DNA from: Candidatus Pelagibacterales bacterium
Lineage (GTDB): Bacteria > Pseudomonadota > Alphaproteobacteria > Pelagibacterales > Pelagibacteraceae
NCBI GenBank assembly: GCA_004213215.1
Contig: SHAO01000003.1
Span: forward strand, 1-38,698
Direction: 5' to 3'
Length of the DNA: 38,698 nucleotides
The notes below the pieces were generated by a model. The model had not been told where the DNA came from, made no database searches, and saw only the letters and a list, made by a program, of their open reading frames with translations. Below, one piece after another: positions 18,524 through 27,891 of the stretch (its first letter is position 1; every line of letters starts with the position of its first letter). The position numbers and the translations under genes were made by a program.

Positions 18524-19113
18524 TTTTTTTTATTTAAAATTTTTTTTATATATTTGCTTAAAATATCAAATTCAATATTTACTATGTCTTTATTTTTAAG
18601 ATAAATTAAATTAGTTAACTTAAGAGTATGTGGAATAACAGCTATTTGAAAACTATTTTTAAAAATTTTAGAAATTGTTAAGGACACTCCATTAACAGTA
18701 ATAGAACCCTTTTGAATTAAATATTTCATAAGAATTTTTGATATTTTAAAATTAATAACCCAAGATTTACCAACAATACTAATTTTATTTACAGTAGCTG
18801 TAGAATCAACATGCCCTTGCACAAAATGCCCAGACATACGTTCTCCAAATTTTAAAGATTTTTCTAAGTTAATTACATCACCTTTTTTTGAATATTTGAA
18901 TATTGTTTTACTTAATGTTTCTTTAGAAATAAAAAATTTACTCAAGTTTCTATTAAACTCTTCTAAAGTTAAACAGGCACCAGAACACGAAATTGATGAG
19001 CCTATTTCGCTCTTTTTAAATTTCATTTTAGATAAAATATACAAGGTGCAATTTTTATTTTTTTTATAAATCTTACTTATTTTACCAGTATTTTTAATTA
19101 TACCATTAAACAT
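18520..19113 (-). CDS. ribE: Riboflavin synthase alpha subunit
   Basis: [67 protein letters not shown]. Confidence 0.95.
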   Translation of the reverse strand: MFNGIIKNTGKISKIYKKNKNCTLYILSKMKFKKSEIGSSISCSGACLTLEEFNRNLSKFFISKETLSKTIFKYSKKGDVINLEKSLKFGERMSGHFVQGHVDSTATVNKISIVGKSWVINFKISKILMKYLIQKGSITVNGVSLTISKIFKNSFQIAVIPHTLKLTNLIYLKNKDIVNIEFDILSKYIKKILNKKK

Positions 19114-20216
19114 TATTTAATTTTATATGTTATTAGCTTATCACCAAAAAGATTAACTTTATCAAATATAGTTTTTTTATTTTTTAAAAATTTATTTAAA
19201 CTTTTTTTAATATTATACATTCCATTTTTTCCTAAATTCTTATTTGATATAAAAAGTTTGAAATCATCAACAAGATTATTATATAAAAAATTAGTAGTTA
19301 ATTTTATTCCCGATTCAACAAAAACTCTCTGAAAACCTAATTTTCTTAATTTAGTAAGAATTTCTTTTAAATCTAGATTTTTATCAGAATCAAGAGACAC
19401 TTTATAGATTTTAACACCCAGATTTTTAAGACGTTTTATCTTTAGTTTGTTAAAATTATTATAAAAAATAATTGTACGATTTTTGTTTTTTTTATTTAAA
19501 ACATTAGCGTTTATTGGTATTTTTAAATTGTTATCTAATATAATTTTAACCGGACTTCTTTGTCTTAAACCATTTATTCGACAATTTAATTTAGAATTAT
19601 CTTTAATAATTGTTTGACTGCTAGTAATTATACAATCATGATAAGATCGCATTAGATGAACTCTAGATCGTGAATAACTATTTGTAATCCACTCTTTTTT
19701 TTTATTGACTGTAAAAAAATCATTTGAAACTGCAATTTTACATGTAACAAATGGAAAAGGTGTTGTTTTATATTTAATATAACTTCTATAAAAATATTTT
19801 AATTTATTTTCACTGTTACCTTTATTGACCAAAATTTTATTTTTTTTTAATAGATAAATACTTTTATTAAAAGATCTTTTATCGGGGTCGTTAACTGAGA
19901 AAAAAACTTTTTTAACACCCTTCTTTATGATCAATTTTGTACAAGGAGGTGTCTTTCCATAGTGAGAACAAGGTTCTAATGTTACATATAATTCTGAGCT
20001 TTTAAGCTTTGATTTAGATAAATTTAATGCTTTTTGTTCTGCATGAGGTCTGCCATTTATGCTTGTACAACCAATGCTTATTACAGAGTTATTTTTTGTT
20101 ACAACACAACCAACAGAAGGGTTTTCTCTTGTATTCCCTAAATTTTTTTTAGCTTGTCCTAAAGCAAGCTGCATAAAATAAGAATGTGGTTTTTTTTTAT
20201 TCTGATTTATAAACAT
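19113..20216 (-). CDS. ribD: Bifunctional diaminohydroxyphosphoribosylaminopyrimidine deaminase / reductase RibD
   Basis: Deaminase motifs [41 protein letters not shown], followed by a reductase domain. Confidence 0.95.
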   Translation of the reverse strand: MFINQNKKKPHSYFMQLALGQAKKNLGNTRENPSVGCVVTKNNSVISIGCTSINGRPHAEQKALNLSKSKLKSSELYVTLEPCSHYGKTPPCTKLIIKKGVKKVFFSVNDPDKRSFNKSIYLLKKNKILVNKGNSENKLKYFYRSYIKYKTTPFPFVTCKIAVSNDFFTVNKKKEWITNSYSRSRVHLMRSYHDCIITSSQTIIKDNSKLNCRINGLRQRSPVKIILDNNLKIPINANVLNKKNKNRTIIFYNNFNKLKIKRLKNLGVKIYKVSLDSDKNLDLKEILTKLRKLGFQRVFVESGIKLTTNFLYNNLVDDFKLFISNKNLGKNGMYNIKKSLNKFLKNKKTIFDKVNLFGDKLITYKIK

Positions 20217-20661
20217 TCAAGTTGCCAATGAATTGTTCAAAATCTTTTGCTTCTTTAAAATTTTTGTATACTGAAGCAAAACGAACATAGGCTACTTGAT
20301 CTAAACTAGCGAGACCATCCATTATAAACTTTCCTACTGTTGATGTTGGAATATCATTTTCGCCAAGGCCCTCAAGATTTCTTACAATTTTTGAAATAAA
20401 TTTTTCAATAGATTCGCTATCAATAGGTCTTTTTCTTAATGATATTGTAATTGATTTTGCTATTTTATCTCTATCAAAAGGCTCTTTATGTCCATTACTT
20501 TTAACCACAGTTAGCTCTCTAAACTGTACTCTTTCAAAAGTAGTAAAACGTTCTTTTCTTTCACATCCACAGACTCTCCTTCTTCGTATAGCTGTACCGT
20601 CTTCGGTGGGTCTTGAATCTACAACTGATGTATCTTTTTCTCTACAAAAAGGACAAAGCAT
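20197..20661 (-). CDS. nrdR: Transcriptional repressor NrdR (atypical zinc ribbon)
   Basis: [54 protein letters not shown] plus ATP-cone region. Confidence 0.95.
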   Translation of the reverse strand: MLCPFCREKDTSVVDSRPTEDGTAIRRRRVCGCERKERFTTFERVQFRELTVVKSNGHKEPFDRDKIAKSITISLRKRPIDSESIEKFISKIVRNLEGLGENDIPTSTVGKFIMDGLASLDQVAYVRFASVYKNFKEAKDFEQFIGNLNVYKSE

Positions 20662-20663
20662 AT

Positions 20664-21980
20664 TTATTTTTTTATCAAATGATTATAAATAGGAAATTTT
20701 GCGCATAGTAAAATTACTTCCTGCTTAACTTTGTTTTCAATTTTACTATTATCTTCAGGATTTTTTGATAAACCTTCAACAACTTCAGTGATTAGTTCTC
20801 CAACTTTTTTAAACTCATTCAAACCAAAGCCTCTAGTAGTAGCAGCTTGCGTTCCAAGTCTAATACCAGATGTAATTGTCATTTTTTGTGTATCAAAAGG
20901 AATACCATTTTTATTACAAGTAATGTTTGCTTTTCCTAAACTAGTTTCTGCCGCTTTTCCAGTAGTATTAAAAGGTCTTAGGTCAACTAACATTAAATGA
21001 GTGTCAGTACCCCCAGAAAATATTTTAAAACCATTATTCTTTAAAGTTTCAGATAAAATTTTCGCATTAGCAAGAACAGATTTAATGTAGTTTTTAAAAC
21101 TTGGTTTTAAAGCCTCTTGAAAAGCTACAGCTTTAGCAGCAATTACATGCATTAATGGACCACCTTGATAACCAGGAAAAACTGCAGAATTTACTTTTTT
21201 TATTATGTCTTCTCTATTTGTTAAAATAATCCCTCCTCTTCCACCTCTTAAAACTTTGTGTGTTGTTGACGTTACAACGTCCGCATGTTCAATTGGGTTT
21301 GGATGCCCTTTTCCAGCAACCAATCCTGAAAGATGAGCCATATCTACCATAAGATATGCATTTACTTTATCAGCAATTTCTCTAAATTTTTTAAAATCAA
21401 TAATTCTTGAATAGGCACTTCCACCAGCTATTAATAGTTTAGGCTTATGCTCTTTAGCTAAAGATTCAATTTGGTTATAATCAAGCAATCCAGTTTCTTT
21501 ATCTACATCGTAGTGAAATGATTTCAGCCATTTTCCAGAAATTGAAACTTTGGCTCCATGTGTTAAATGTCCGCCAGAATTCAAACTCATACCAAGTATA
21601 GGGTCTCCAGGATTTAAAAGCGCAAGATATACAGCACCATTTGCTTGCGCTCCAGAATGAGGTTGGACATTTGCATATTTGCAATCAAATAATTTTTTTA
21701 CTCTTTCTATTGCTAAATTTTCAGCTTTATCAACAAATTCACAACCACCATAATATCTTTTTGAAGAATAACCTTCTGCGTATTTATTTGTCATAATTGA
21801 TCCTTGAGCATCTAAAACAGCTTTGGATACAATATTTTCAGAAGCAATTAATTCGATATGCTGTTGCTGTCTTTCTAACTCTAATTTAATAGAGTCATAT
21901 AAGTCAGGATCGGTTATTGATAGATCATTATCAAAAAAACTTTTAAAATCATTAGAGGTATAATTTTTTAATTCAGACAT
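20664..21980 (-). CDS. glyA: Serine hydroxymethyltransferase
   Basis: [63 protein letters not shown] (PLP Lys). Confidence 0.98.
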   Translation of the reverse strand: MSELKNYTSNDFKSFFDNDLSITDPDLYDSIKLELERQQQHIELIASENIVSKAVLDAQGSIMTNKYAEGYSSKRYYGGCEFVDKAENLAIERVKKLFDCKYANVQPHSGAQANGAVYLALLNPGDPILGMSLNSGGHLTHGAKVSISGKWLKSFHYDVDKETGLLDYNQIESLAKEHKPKLLIAGGSAYSRIIDFKKFREIADKVNAYLMVDMAHLSGLVAGKGHPNPIEHADVVTSTTHKVLRGGRGGIILTNREDIIKKVNSAVFPGYQGGPLMHVIAAKAVAFQEALKPSFKNYIKSVLANAKILSETLKNNGFKIFSGGTDTHLMLVDLRPFNTTGKAAETSLGKANITCNKNGIPFDTQKMTITSGIRLGTQAATTRGFGLNEFKKVGELITEVVEGLSKNPEDNSKIENKVKQEVILLCAKFPIYNHLIKK

Positions 21981-21983
21981 ATA

Positions 21984-22433
21984 CTATATTTTTTTAATTC
22001 TCTTTAAGTGTCTCCCAAAATCAAAATCAGTATTTAAAAATGTGTTTACACATTTTAATGCAATATTTTTATTTATTAATCTTGCTCCTAAAGTCATTAC
22101 ATTTGCATTATTATGCTTTCTGCTTAATTTTGTTGTTCTAATATTATAGCATAATGCAGCTCTAATATTTCTGTGTTTATTAGCAGTCATAGCCATCCCT
22201 GTTCCAGATCCACATATTAAAATCCCCAATTTATTAGTAGACTTTTTCATTTTTTTTGAAAGCAAATGAGCGTAATCAGGATAATCAACAGATTTAGTAT
22301 TTTTTGTTCCAAGATCTAACACTTTATTTCTCTTTTTTATTAAAAATTTCTTAATTATTTCTTTTAATTTAAAACCCGCATGGTCAGATGCTAAAATTAC
22401 CATTTTTATTTTTACTTTTTTATTTAATTCCAC
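21984..22433 (-). CDS. rpiB: Ribose-5-phosphate isomerase B (RpiB/LacA/LacB family)
   Basis: VILASDHAGFKLKEIIKKFL; VDYPDYAHLLSKKM; GILICGSGTGMAMTANKHRNIRAALCYN; HNNANVMTLGARLI. Real start is probably the internal MVILASDH. Confidence 0.93.
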   Translation of the reverse strand: MELNKKVKIKMVILASDHAGFKLKEIIKKFLIKKRNKVLDLGTKNTKSVDYPDYAHLLSKKMKKSTNKLGILICGSGTGMAMTANKHRNIRAALCYNIRTTKLSRKHNNANVMTLGARLINKNIALKCVNTFLNTDFDFGRHLKRIKKI

Positions 22434-22510
22434 AAAATATGTTTAATTTATACTACATGTATATAGTATAAAAAAATATACCACAATATTTTGATTTAGA
22501 TTTATATTAC

Positions 22511-23170
22511 TTATTGAAACTTATAATCGGTTAAACAAGCCACTAAATGGACTCTATTTTCTTCTCCACCATTAAACGCGTTATGGTATTTGATATTATT
22601 AGTAATATAAACAGAGCCATCGGCTGGCAAATGTTTAGCAAAGTTTTCTATAACCATTATACACCCAGGATTAGTAATGATAGGAATATGTAATCTTGGT
22701 TCAGGATCTCTATGCCAACTTAATGTAGAACGAGGTTCTTTTAATAAAATTCTAATTCTACCAAGTTTAAATTTTTTTTTTAAAGATTCATACACTTCTT
22801 TAAAATAGGTATTTTCAAAATCTTTAACAAATTCTGTATATGAAGATTCGTCTATTTTTTTATCTCTTGAAGATTCTTTTCCAGTATGATCAGGTTTTGT
22901 CCAATAAACACCTCTAGCATTATTACCTTTAATAGAATTTGGATCTCCAGGGATTTGATTTAGACATATGGCACCAAAATTACTAATGCCACCTGCATTA
23001 TCATATTTTTTAATTTTAAGAACTTGTTTTAAAGCTCCTCTAAGCTTCGTTAGATCAAATTTAAGATCTGGAACCGTATAAAAATCACTATGGTTATTCA
23101 TTATGTTAAATAAATATAATACATTATTTATATCATTAAGTGTATATTTGATATGCTGGATTTGTCGCAA
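22511..23170 (-). CDS. Aspartyl/asparaginyl beta-hydroxylase-like cupin-fold protein
   Basis: LSWHRDPEPRLHIPIITNPGCIMVIEN (HxD) and YHNAFNGGEENRVHLVACL (distal His/Arg) match the iron/2OG beta-hydroxylase pattern. Start possibly at an internal Met (MNNHSDFY). Confidence 0.72.
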   Translation of the reverse strand: MRQIQHIKYTLNDINNVLYLFNIMNNHSDFYTVPDLKFDLTKLRGALKQVLKIKKYDNAGGISNFGAICLNQIPGDPNSIKGNNARGVYWTKPDHTGKESSRDKKIDESSYTEFVKDFENTYFKEVYESLKKKFKLGRIRILLKEPRSTLSWHRDPEPRLHIPIITNPGCIMVIENFAKHLPADGSVYITNNIKYHNAFNGGEENRVHLVACLTDYKFQ

Positions 23171-23226
23171 TAGAAATGAAATTTATAATAATATAAACTT
23201 TAAAGTGAATTGAGAATGATTATCAG

Positions 23227-24213
23227 ATGAAAAATATAGGTTCTTATCCAAAAGTGAGATTAAGAAGAAATAGAAAAGCTGAATGGTCTAGAAGACTTGT
23301 TAGTGAAAACAGCTTATCTACAAATGATCTTATTTGGCCAATTTTTATTAAAGAAGGAAAAAATATAAAAGAACCAATTAAGTTAATGCCGGGAGTTTAT
23401 AGGTACTCTTTAGACAAAATTGAAAGTCTAGTTGAAAAAGCAATAAGTAAAAAAATTCCTATGTTAGCGTTATTTCCTCAAACACCTAATTTTAAAAAAA
23501 ATGCAAGAGGCACCGAAGCTTTAAATAAAAATAATCTTGTTTGTAAGGCTCTAAAACTGATAAAAAAAAATTATAAAGATATTGGAATCATGTGTGATGT
23601 AGCTTTAGATCCATATACGGATCATGGTCATGACGGCATATTAAAGAAAAATTATGTAGATAATGACGAAACTGTTAAAATGCTAGTTAGACAATCTTTA
23701 CTACAAGCTGAGATGGGCTGTGATGTAATTGCTCCCTCAGATATGATGGATGGTAGAATTGGAGAAATAAGAAAAAGTTTAGATAAAAATGGATATAAAT
23801 TAGTTCAAATTTTATCTTACGCTGTTAAATATGCCTCAAATTTTTATGGACCATTTAGAGATGCTGTAGGTTCAAAAAATTCCTTAAAAGGAGATAAAAA
23901 AAACTATCAAATGGATTTTAGAAATTCTAAAGAGTCATTAAGAGAGGTTGCTCTTGACATAAGTGAAGGAGCTGATTTTGTTATGATTAAACCAGGTCTT
24001 CCCTATCTAGATATTATTAAACTAATTAAAGATAATTTTAAAATACCAGTTTTTGCTTATCAAGTATCTGGTGAATATAGCTTAATAATGAATGGAATAA
24101 ATAAAAAGATATTAAATGATGATGCTATATATGAAAGTCTCATATCATTAAAGAGAGCTGGAGCTAGTGCAATTGTAACCTATTTTGCTGATAGAATTGC
24201 TCATAAATTATAA
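23227..24213 (+). CDS. hemB: Delta-aminolevulinic acid dehydratase (porphobilinogen synthase)
   Basis: RLRRNRKAEWSRRLVSEN; CDVALDPYTDHGHDGI; CDVIAPSDMMDGRIGEIR; MIKPGLPYLDII. Confidence 0.97.
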   Translation: MKNIGSYPKVRLRRNRKAEWSRRLVSENSLSTNDLIWPIFIKEGKNIKEPIKLMPGVYRYSLDKIESLVEKAISKKIPMLALFPQTPNFKKNARGTEALNKNNLVCKALKLIKKNYKDIGIMCDVALDPYTDHGHDGILKKNYVDNDETVKMLVRQSLLQAEMGCDVIAPSDMMDGRIGEIRKSLDKNGYKLVQILSYAVKYASNFYGPFRDAVGSKNSLKGDKKNYQMDFRNSKESLREVALDISEGADFVMIKPGLPYLDIIKLIKDNFKIPVFAYQVSGEYSLIMNGINKKILNDDAIYESLISLKRAGASAIVTYFADRIAHKL

Positions 24214-24216
24214 ATT

Positions 24217-24792
24217 TTAACTAAAAAAATTTTCTAAGATATTTCTAAATAAAGGAAATTTAAGACGATTAGGTATTATAAAATTTTCCATTAAAAGGTT
24301 TCTATTAAATGATAAAGATTTTTTAATATCATTATTAAAATTTTGTTTTACCTCATCTTCAAAACCTAGTTCCTTAATTAAAGATAATTCCCAATCTATG
24401 TATGAATCTATCCAATCATCAAATGATAAACTATTTAGCATTTTTTCAAATGAGCTATAAATTTTTTTATTTGTTTCTCTTTCAGGTAATAAAATTCTTA
24501 AAATAGATGTAGCAGACAGAATACAAACTGACTTTTTTTTATCATCAAAAAAAAAAGGAGCAATAGGTTTTAATAACTCTACATTAAAATATCCAGTTCT
24601 ATTTTCATTTTTTGATTTCCAATTTAATAAAATTTTATTTCCGGTGATAAAGTTTCTTTTTTGTTTTCTGGATGACCCACCATAAACTAGACCCGTGTAC
24701 TTTCCATGCTCGAAAGTAAAAGCTTCAATTATTATAGAATTTTCATCAAAATTACTCTTTGACAATAAATATCCTTCATCTTTCCAGTACAT
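24217..24792 (-). CDS. recO: DNA repair protein RecO (shortened)
   Basis: MYWKDEGYLLSKSNFDENSIIIEAFTFEHGKYTGLVYGGSSRKQKR...GNKILLNWKSKNENRTGYFNVE; adjacent to rnc. Confidence 0.85.
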   Translation of the reverse strand: MYWKDEGYLLSKSNFDENSIIIEAFTFEHGKYTGLVYGGSSRKQKRNFITGNKILLNWKSKNENRTGYFNVELLKPIAPFFFDDKKKSVCILSATSILRILLPERETNKKIYSSFEKMLNSLSFDDWIDSYIDWELSLIKELGFEDEVKQNFNNDIKKSLSFNRNLLMENFIIPNRLKFPLFRNILENFFS

Positions 24793-24794
24793 AA

Positions 24795-25463
24795 TTAATT
24801 AATATTTTTATACTTTAAAAGTTTATATGCTGCATCTTGCTCGGCTTGCTGTTTTGAATTTCCTATACCAATAAAACGTTTACTATTTTTTATAGAAACA
24901 GAAATTTTATAAGTTGGATTATGCTTTGGTCCATCAGAAAAAACTAAACGATACGAGGGAAGTTTTTTATAATTTTTAAGTGAATGTTCTTGTAATTTGG
25001 TTTTCGAATCTAAAATTGTAATAGTGGATTTGTCAATATTTTTTTTCCAAATCTTGAGGATAAAATCTTTAACATAATTAAATCCTTGATCAATATATAA
25101 AGCTCCAATAAGTGCTTCACAACAATCACTAATAATCTTTTCATCTTTTTTATTAATTCTCCTTTTTTTATCTCCAACTAAAATATATTTATGTAAACCA
25201 ATAGACCAACCTACCTCACAGCAAATCTTTCTATTAACAAGACTAGCAAACCTTTTGTCCAAAACTCCTTCACTTTCATCTGGATAAAGATCAAAAAGCT
25301 TTTTTGACAAAACTAAACCAATAACTCTATCACCAAGAAACTCAAGTTTTTCATTATTATTTTTTTGATTGGCACTTTTATGTGTTAAAGATAATTTTAA
25401 TAAAGATTCTTTTTTAAATTTAATTTTTAAATCTTTTTGAAATTTATTAATATTTGTGATCAT
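24795..25463 (-). CDS. rnc: Ribonuclease III
   Basis: LSLTHKSANQKNNNEKLEFLGDRVIGLVLSKKL; CEALIGALYIDQGF; C-terminal dsRBD KSVSIKNSKRFIGIGNSKQQAEQDAAYKLL-like sequence. Confidence 0.96.
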   Translation of the reverse strand: MITNINKFQKDLKIKFKKESLLKLSLTHKSANQKNNNEKLEFLGDRVIGLVLSKKLFDLYPDESEGVLDKRFASLVNRKICCEVGWSIGLHKYILVGDKKRRINKKDEKIISDCCEALIGALYIDQGFNYVKDFILKIWKKNIDKSTITILDSKTKLQEHSLKNYKKLPSYRLVFSDGPKHNPTYKISVSIKNSKRFIGIGNSKQQAEQDAAYKLLKYKNIN

Positions 25464-26188
25464 AGGATTTTTTTAAAGAAACGTTTAATTCTTATACTTT
25501 CATTCCAGTTCCAAAATTTAAAAATTGATCCCTTTTTTTTATCATTAGAAAAAAAGATAAATTGAGCTTTACCAACAAAATTATTAATATGAACATATCC
25601 AACAGATCCTAGAAAACGACTGTCTTTTGAACAATCCCTATTGTCACCCATAAAAAAATAACTATTTTTAGGAACTATAAATTTATCGCTATATATCATT
25701 GTTCCATCTTTTCTATATGAAGCTATATATTTTATTCCATTAGGAAGAGTTTCTTCAAACAAATTACTTTCTAAAATTTCATTTCCACAATATATATTTT
25801 TCGTTTCTGCTAACTTTATTTTCTTAACTTTCAAATTATTTATATATAGATCTTTATCAACGATTTGAATAATGTCTCCCGGTAAACCGATCAATCTTTT
25901 GATATAATCTGTTCTATTATCCTCTGGAGTTTTAAACACAATAACATCTCCTCTTTTGGGAAATTTTGTGAAAATTCTTTCATCTAAGACTCGTGGACTA
26001 AATGGAAAAGAATGTTGGCTATACCCATAAGAATATTTTGATACAAATAAACGATCACCAACTAATAAATTGGGTTCCATTGAAGATGAGGGAATATAAA
26101 AAGGTTGAAAAAAAAAACTTCTAATAAAAATAGCAATTAATAAAGCCAAAAGTAAAATTTTAACATTTTCTATAATTTTTTTTTTCAT
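25460..26188 (-). CDS. lepB: Signal peptidase I
   Basis: FFQPFYIPSSSMEPNLLVGDRLFVSKYSYG (catalytic Ser); RGDVIVFKTPEDNRTDYIKRLIGLPGDII (Lys); FFMGDNRDCSKDSRF. Confidence 0.96.
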   Translation of the reverse strand: MKKKIIENVKILLLALLIAIFIRSFFFQPFYIPSSSMEPNLLVGDRLFVSKYSYGYSQHSFPFSPRVLDERIFTKFPKRGDVIVFKTPEDNRTDYIKRLIGLPGDIIQIVDKDLYINNLKVKKIKLAETKNIYCGNEILESNLFEETLPNGIKYIASYRKDGTMIYSDKFIVPKNSYFFMGDNRDCSKDSRFLGSVGYVHINNFVGKAQFIFFSNDKKKGSIFKFWNWNESIRIKRFFKKIL

Positions 26189-26581
26189 TAGTTATAAGAT
26201 ATTATCACTGTAGCTTGTGCCCAAGGCTCATCATCGGACAGCGACAAATATATAAAGTACTTTTTAGTCTTAATTTTTTTTTTTTAAAAAAGCATCAGTA
26301 GATCCACTTAACTTTATAGATGGTTTACCAAACTTATTATTCAATACTTCTATATTTTTAAAATCTATACCTTTTCTGATACCTGTACCCAATGCTTTGC
26401 TTAGAGCTTCTTTAGCAGCAAATCTTTTAGCATAGAATGCCGAAGAATTTTTTTTCTTTTCACAATAAATAATTTCATTTTTTGAAAATATTCTTTTTTT
26501 AAAAGCTTCACCATTTTTCCTTAATGATTTTTTCATTCTTTTAACATTGACAATATCTGTGCCTATACCAAAAATATTCAT
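26188..26581 (-). CDS. acpS: Holo-[acyl-carrier-protein] synthase, interrupted by a +1 frame change at a 12-A homopolymer (track ORF covers only 26270..26581)
   Basis: Frame 0: MNIFGIGTDIVNVKRM...RFAAKEALSKALGTGIRKGIDFKNIEVLNNKFGKPSIKLSGSTDAFLKKKN*. The +1 frame right after the A-tract: IKTKKYFIYLSLSDDEPWAQATVIISYN*, the conserved AcpS C-terminus; its TAA overlaps the lepB ATG (TAATG). Confidence 0.92.
26274..26285 (-). repeat. 12-A homopolymer on the coding strand of acpS at the frameshift site
   Basis: Plus strand TAATTTTTTTTTTTTAAAAAAGC; coding strand GCTTTTTT-AAAAAAAAAAAA-TTAAGAC. Confidence 0.95.
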
Positions 26582-26582
26582 A

Positions 26583-27308
26583 TTAACTTTTAATTATATT
26601 TTTAAACTTTTTAATTGAGCTTTTTAAACCAACGAATAGAGAATCTGAAATAATAAAATGACCAATATTAAGTTCAGAAATATATTTAATTTTTGAAATC
26701 GTGTAAGCCGATTTATAATTAAGTCCGTGTCCTGCGTGTGCTTCCATACCAATTTTTACAGCGTATGCTGCTGATTTTTTTATCTTTAAAAATTCTGATT
26801 GTGACCTTTTTCTTTTATTAAACAAATTACAATATTTTCCCGTATGAATTTCAACAGCGTCGGCACCAAGTATTTTTGAGGTTGTTATATCAAAAATTTT
26901 TGGTTCAACAAATAGAGAAACTCTTATTTTATTTTTTTTTAGTGAAATAATTATTTTTCTTAACAAATTTTTTTGGGAATAAAGATTTAATCCACCTTCA
27001 GTTGTGAGTTCTTTTCTTTTTTCTGGCACGATACAAACATAATCGGGTTTATATTTTTTTGCTATTTTTAACATTTCTCTTGTGGGAGCCATTTCTAAAT
27101 TTAAAGGTATTTTTATTTTTTTTTTTATTGCTTTTAAATCACTCTCTTTAATGTGTCTTTTATCTTCTCTTAAATGAATAGTTATGGAATCTGCACCACT
27201 TTGTTCAGCTATCAAGGCAGCCTTCAAAGGTTCAGGGTAAATTTCACCTCTTGCATTTCTAATAGTAGCAACATGATCGATGTTTACACCAAGTCTTTTA
27301 TTAATCAT
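26583..27308 (-). CDS. pdxJ: Pyridoxine 5'-phosphate synthase
   Basis: RLGVNIDHVATIRNARGEIYPEPLKAALIAEQSGADSITIHLREDKRHI; GMEAHAGHGLNY; ELNIGHFIISDSLFVGL. Confidence 0.97.
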   Translation of the reverse strand: MINKRLGVNIDHVATIRNARGEIYPEPLKAALIAEQSGADSITIHLREDKRHIKESDLKAIKKKIKIPLNLEMAPTREMLKIAKKYKPDYVCIVPEKRKELTTEGGLNLYSQKNLLRKIIISLKKNKIRVSLFVEPKIFDITTSKILGADAVEIHTGKYCNLFNKRKRSQSEFLKIKKSAAYAVKIGMEAHAGHGLNYKSAYTISKIKYISELNIGHFIISDSLFVGLKSSIKKFKNIIKS

Positions 27309-27309
27309 T

Positions 27310-27891
27310 TTACAAATTTCTACTACCAGGTTTATGCGGTTCTATTTTTTGAAGTTCTGAGGGAATTTCATTTTCTTTAAATGTTTTAATATCAATCTTG
27401 ACCTGGGATATAATTTCACTTTTAATTAGTATATTACTATCAGATCTATCTATAATACATGCATAACCCAATAATTTAGAGTTATTTCTCTTTATTAAGT
27501 CAGCGCATTCTAAGGCTGATTTTCCTGTTGTAACTACGTCTTCAACAATAAGCACATTTGATTTTTTTGGAATTTTAAAACCTCTTCTTAATACTAACTC
27601 TCCATCGACTCTTTCACAAAAAATTGTTTCTACAGATAGTTGTCTTCCAACCTCGTATCCAACAACAATACCACCAACGGCTGGAGACAAAATAATATCA
27701 ATTTTATCAAAAAACTTACGTATTTTTTCACATAATGAAGAACATATAATTTCTGCTTTATTTGGATGACTTAATAATTTAGCACATTGTACATATTGAT
27801 CACTGTGCAAACCGGATGAAAGAATAAAATGACCCTCTAGTAATGCTTCAGTTTCTTTTAAAATTTTTAAAGATTCTTTGTAAGAGAGCAT
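27310..27891 (-). CDS. pyrE: Orotate phosphoribosyltransferase
   Basis: GHFILSSGLHSDQYVQCAKLL; ILSPAVGGIVVGYEVGRQL; VLIVEDVVTTGKSALECADLI (PRPP motif). Confidence 0.95.
   Translation of the reverse strand: MLSYKESLKILKETEALLEGHFILSSGLHSDQYVQCAKLLSHPNKAEIICSSLCEKIRKFFDKIDIILSPAVGGIVVGYEVGRQLSVETIFCERVDGELVLRRGFKIPKKSNVLIVEDVVTTGKSALECADLIKRNNSKLLGYACIIDRSDSNILIKSEIISQVKIDIKTFKENEIPSELQKIEPHKPGSRNL

Noticed and set aside
27848-27891. 44-bp RSH/pyrE overlap as evidence of a frameshift
   Set aside because: The RSH ACT domain and pyrE N-terminus both look complete; PyrE homologues fit a start at or near this position, so overlap is the simpler reading.
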